The notes under the pieces: model-generated
Seen by the model: the letters and a program-made list of their open reading frames with translations, nothing else
Database searches by the model: none
What the model was told of the DNA's origin: nothing
Shown: one piece after another, positions 5,994-7,590 of the stretch
Layout of the letters: the number at the start of each line of letters is the position of its first letter
Position numbering within the stretch: position 1 is the first letter of the stretch
Translations under genes and position numbers: made by a program
Assembly (NCBI GenBank): GCA_040880205.1
Contig: JBBDIU010000019.1
Location: 1-7,590 of the forward strand
Reading direction: 5' to 3'
Source of the DNA: WACF01 sp040880205
Lineage (GTDB): Bacteria > Pseudomonadota > Gammaproteobacteria > Pseudomonadales > Cellvibrionaceae
Length of the DNA stretch: 7,590 nt

Positions 5994-6167
5994 CTATTAA
6001 CCCGACCATGTTAATGGTCGGGTTATTAGTGCGGCACTTGCCTGTGCCGCCGACGGTTGACGCCAGCGCGAGCCCGACATACCGGACGATTCGCACATCG
6101 TCGCCAGTATGTCGCGAGCGACCCATTAAACAGATCAGGACGATCTGTTTAATGGGCCGGTTAATAG
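5994..6167. repeat. 174-bp multi-hairpin inverted-repeat element upstream of the Lol permease
   Basis: Bounded by a 16-bp inverted repeat with 14 matches: CTATTAACCCGACCAT (5994-6009) and ATGGGCCGGTTAATAG (6152-6167). Inside are four hairpins. (1) 5994-6029, 15 of 16 bp paired, loop GTTA. (2) GCGGCAC/GTGCCGC, 6031-6050, loop TTGCCT. (3) CGACATAC/GTATGTCG, 6075-6114, with an inner 6-bp stem GACGAT/ATCGTC. (4) A perfect 15-bp stem 6122-6136/6142-6156, loop AGGAC. The outer arms also take part in hairpins 1 and 4, so a row of hairpins and a closed cloverleaf-like fold exclude each other. TA flanks the TTAACC...GGTTAA ends. A MITE-like element or a structured regulatory region are both possible. 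No ORF in it is credible. Confidence 0.8.
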
Positions 6168-6173
6168 TATAGT
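6168..6173 (+). promoter_or_regulatory. Candidate -10 box for the Lol permease gene
   Basis: TATAGT (5/6 to TATAAT), starting right after the inverted-repeat element. The -35 position 17 bp upstream (CTGTTT, 6145-6150) is poor and lies within the last hairpin stem. If used, the start would be near 6180, giving a leader of about 45 nt. Confidence 0.3.
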
Positions 6174-6224
6174 AGCCGCCTTCCGCGCCCCTGGCCGCGC
6201 TTCCTAAACTGCCTAGAGTGTTTG

Positions 6225-7466
6225 ATGTTGCAATCCGTACCCATTCTCATCGGTCTGCGCTACACCCGCGCCAAACGCCGCAATCAGTTTATTTCCTTCG
6301 TGTCCGGCTTCTCCCTCCTGGGCATGACCCTGGGTGTTATGGCCCTCATCATCGTATTGTCGGTGCTGAATGGCTTTGATCGTGAGCTTAAGGGGCGAAT
6401 TCTCAACGTCGTCCCGCACGGATTTGTCTTGGCCAATCAGCCCATAGCGGACTGGCGGACCTTGGCCGGACGGGTGGGGGCCCAGTCAGGTGTCGTTGCG
6501 TCCGCACCTTACATCAGCGGTTTCGGCCTTGCGAATCTGGACGAAAGCAGTGAGATGGTGCAAATCCGGGGCATCCTCCCTCAGGCGGAGCGGCAGGTGT
6601 CCGTTGTCGATCAGCACATGCTGCGCGGTGAACTGGGGAATCTCCAAAGTGGTGAGTGGGGCATCGTCATTGGCCGAATCCTGGCGCGCTTTCTGGATGC
6701 GCAGGTGGGCGACCAGATCAGCATCCTCACGCCACGGGTAAGTACGACCCCCATGGGGCCGATTCTAATGCCTAAGCAGTTCGAGGTGGTGGGTATTTTT
6801 GAAGTGGGTGCCGACGTGGACAAGACGCTGGCAATGATCCATATCGACAGTGCGCGGAAACTGTTTCGCCATGGCGATGGTGTTGAAGGGTTGCACGTGC
6901 GAGTCGCGGACATTTATCGGGCGGGCGGTATCATGAAAGCGGTCGCAGCCGACCTGGGGAGCGACTTCCGTGTGCGCGACTGGAGCGAAACCCAAGGCAG
7001 TTTGTTCCAGGCGGTGAAAATGGAAAAAATACTAATCATGCTCATGTTAATGATCATTGTCGCCATCGCCGCGTTCAACATTGTCAGCAGTCTGGTGCTC
7101 ATGGTGGCCGACAAACGTGGCGATATTGCGGTTTTGCGTACCTTGGGCATGACGGCGCGGCAAATTATGGGGGTATTCATTGTGCAGGGCAGCACAGTTG
7201 GTTTGTTCGGTATCGTATTGGGGGTGTTACTGGGCGTTGCGGGCGCCTTCTATATCGGCGATATCGTCAGTTTCATGGAAGGTGTGTTCGGCCAGAAAAT
7301 ATTTGATCCTGGAGTGTATTACATCAGCGAATTGCCGTCTCATTGGTTGTTAAGCGACACCTTGATCGTAGTGGGCGTGGCCATTGTGATGAGTGTGCTT
7401 GCCACCTTGCCGCCAGCCTTGCGTGCCGCGCGGATTGCGCCGGCGGAGGCCTTGCGGTATGAGTGA
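6225..7466 (+). CDS. lolC: Lipoprotein-releasing ABC transporter permease, LolC/LolE family
   Basis: Inner-membrane subunit of the LolCDE complex, which uses ATP hydrolysis by LolD to extract mature lipoproteins and pass them to the LolA chaperone. The 413-residue protein (E. coli LolC about 400) has the family layout: a first membrane segment at about 23-49 preceded by RYTRAKRRNQFISFVSGFS, a large periplasmic domain at about 50-265, and three C-terminal membrane segments at about 269-293, 315-345 and 376-397. Between segments 2 and 3 lies the cytoplasmic coupling region KRGDIAVLRTLGM, which contacts the ATPase. The protein ends RAARIAPAEALRYE, typical of the family. LolC is preferred over LolE or the fused LolF only because it would open the operon; paralogues are hard to separate by eye. 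The start is ATG 6225, with AGAG (6215-6218) 6 nt upstream; the TTG at 6222 is less likely. No lolD is seen in the 124 bp after it. Confidence 0.94.
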   Translation: MLQSVPILIGLRYTRAKRRNQFISFVSGFSLLGMTLGVMALIIVLSVLNGFDRELKGRILNVVPHGFVLANQPIADWRTLAGRVGAQSGVVASAPYISGFGLANLDESSEMVQIRGILPQAERQVSVVDQHMLRGELGNLQSGEWGIVIGRILARFLDAQVGDQISILTPRVSTTPMGPILMPKQFEVVGIFEVGADVDKTLAMIHIDSARKLFRHGDGVEGLHVRVADIYRAGGIMKAVAADLGSDFRVRDWSETQGSLFQAVKMEKILIMLMLMIIVAIAAFNIVSSLVLMVADKRGDIAVLRTLGMTARQIMGVFIVQGSTVGLFGIVLGVLLGVAGAFYIGDIVSFMEGVFGQKIFDPGVYYISELPSHWLLSDTLIVVGVAIVMSVLATLPPALRAARIAPAEALRYE

Positions 7467-7468
7467 TG

Positions 7469-7545
7469 GGGAACAGGGAACAGGGAACAGGGAACAGGGA
7501 ACAGGGAACAATGAACAATGAACAGTGAGTGGTGAATGGTGAAAC
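7469..7545. repeat. Heptad tandem array GGGAACA > ATGAACA > GTGAATG (second copy)
   Basis: Starts 2 nt after the stop codon of the Lol permease. Eleven phased units: gggaaca x6, atgaaca x2, gtgagtg, gtgaatg, gtgaaac. The order of unit types and the orientation relative to the preceding gene match the array after rnhA, but copy numbers differ (six versus three gggaaca units) and the gtgaaat block is missing. Confidence 0.92.
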
Positions 7546-7546
7546 T

Positions 7547-7562
7547 GTGCCGGTTTAGGCAC
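7547..7562. other. Short hairpin near the window end
   Basis: GTGCC-GGTTTA-GGCAC, a 5-bp stem with 6-nt loop just after the second array. No T-run follows, so it is not a clear terminator. The remaining bases to 7590 are GC-rich with no visible gene start. Confidence 0.35.
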
Positions 7563-7590
7563 GACGCAGCTTTGCGCGGCTGGGCGGGTG

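Noticed and set aside
5994..6167. Integron attC site
   Set aside because: Ends do not fit the RYYYAAC / GTTRRRY core sites and there is no cassette or integrase nearby.
5990..6172. 60-codon plus-strand ORF over the hairpin element
   Set aside because: Coincides with inverted repeats whose pairing dictates the sequence; no ribosome binding site or recognisable protein.
7324..7562. Minus-strand ORFs encoding repeated LFPVPCS stretches
   Set aside because: Translation of the heptad array into the antisense of the Lol permease gene; low-complexity artefact.

Overview
The window looks like ordinary gammaproteobacterial chromosome. It carries the conserved block mltD - gloB - yafS-like methyltransferase - rnhA - dnaQ, then a small exported protein and a LolC/LolE-type permease. 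From memory this block is shared by Escherichia and Pseudomonas. The codirectional yafS-rnhA-dnaQ order is the Pseudomonas-like version; in E. coli rnhA is inverted relative to dnaQ. No species can be named. The moderately high GC and heavy load of 7-bp tandem repeats are compatible with an environmental lineage such as Chromatiales, but that is a guess.

Layout. 21-1643 (-): lytic transglycosylase lipoprotein MltD with three LysM domains. 1644-2036: its leader and promoter, with a heptad repeat and a REP-like hairpin. 2037-2828 (-): glyoxalase II. 2855-2910: an imperfect palindrome in the divergent intergenic region. 3012-3884 (+): YafS-type methyltransferase. 4012-4443 (+): RNase HI with a TTG start. 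4444-4660: two heptad arrays filling the rnhA-dnaQ gap. 4665-5429 (+): DNA polymerase III epsilon. 5435-5788 (-): small exported BamE-like protein, convergent with dnaQ. 5789-6224: long gap holding a CRP-like site and a 174-bp multi-hairpin inverted-repeat element. 6225-7466 (+): Lol permease, followed within 2 bp by another heptad array.

Functions. MltD remodels peptidoglycan, and the Lol permease extracts lipoproteins for the outer membrane, a route the MltD lipoprotein itself would use. GloB finishes methylglyoxal detoxification. RnhA and DnaQ act in DNA replication and fidelity. These are housekeeping genes kept together by ancestry rather than one pathway.

No new enzymatic system is visible. 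The unusual content is intergenic: four arrays with an exact 7-bp period, built from three unrelated unit sequences, two of which repeat the same ordered series of variant units directly after different stop codons; and a structured element at 5994-6167 in which one 16-bp motif occurs three times and allows alternative folds.
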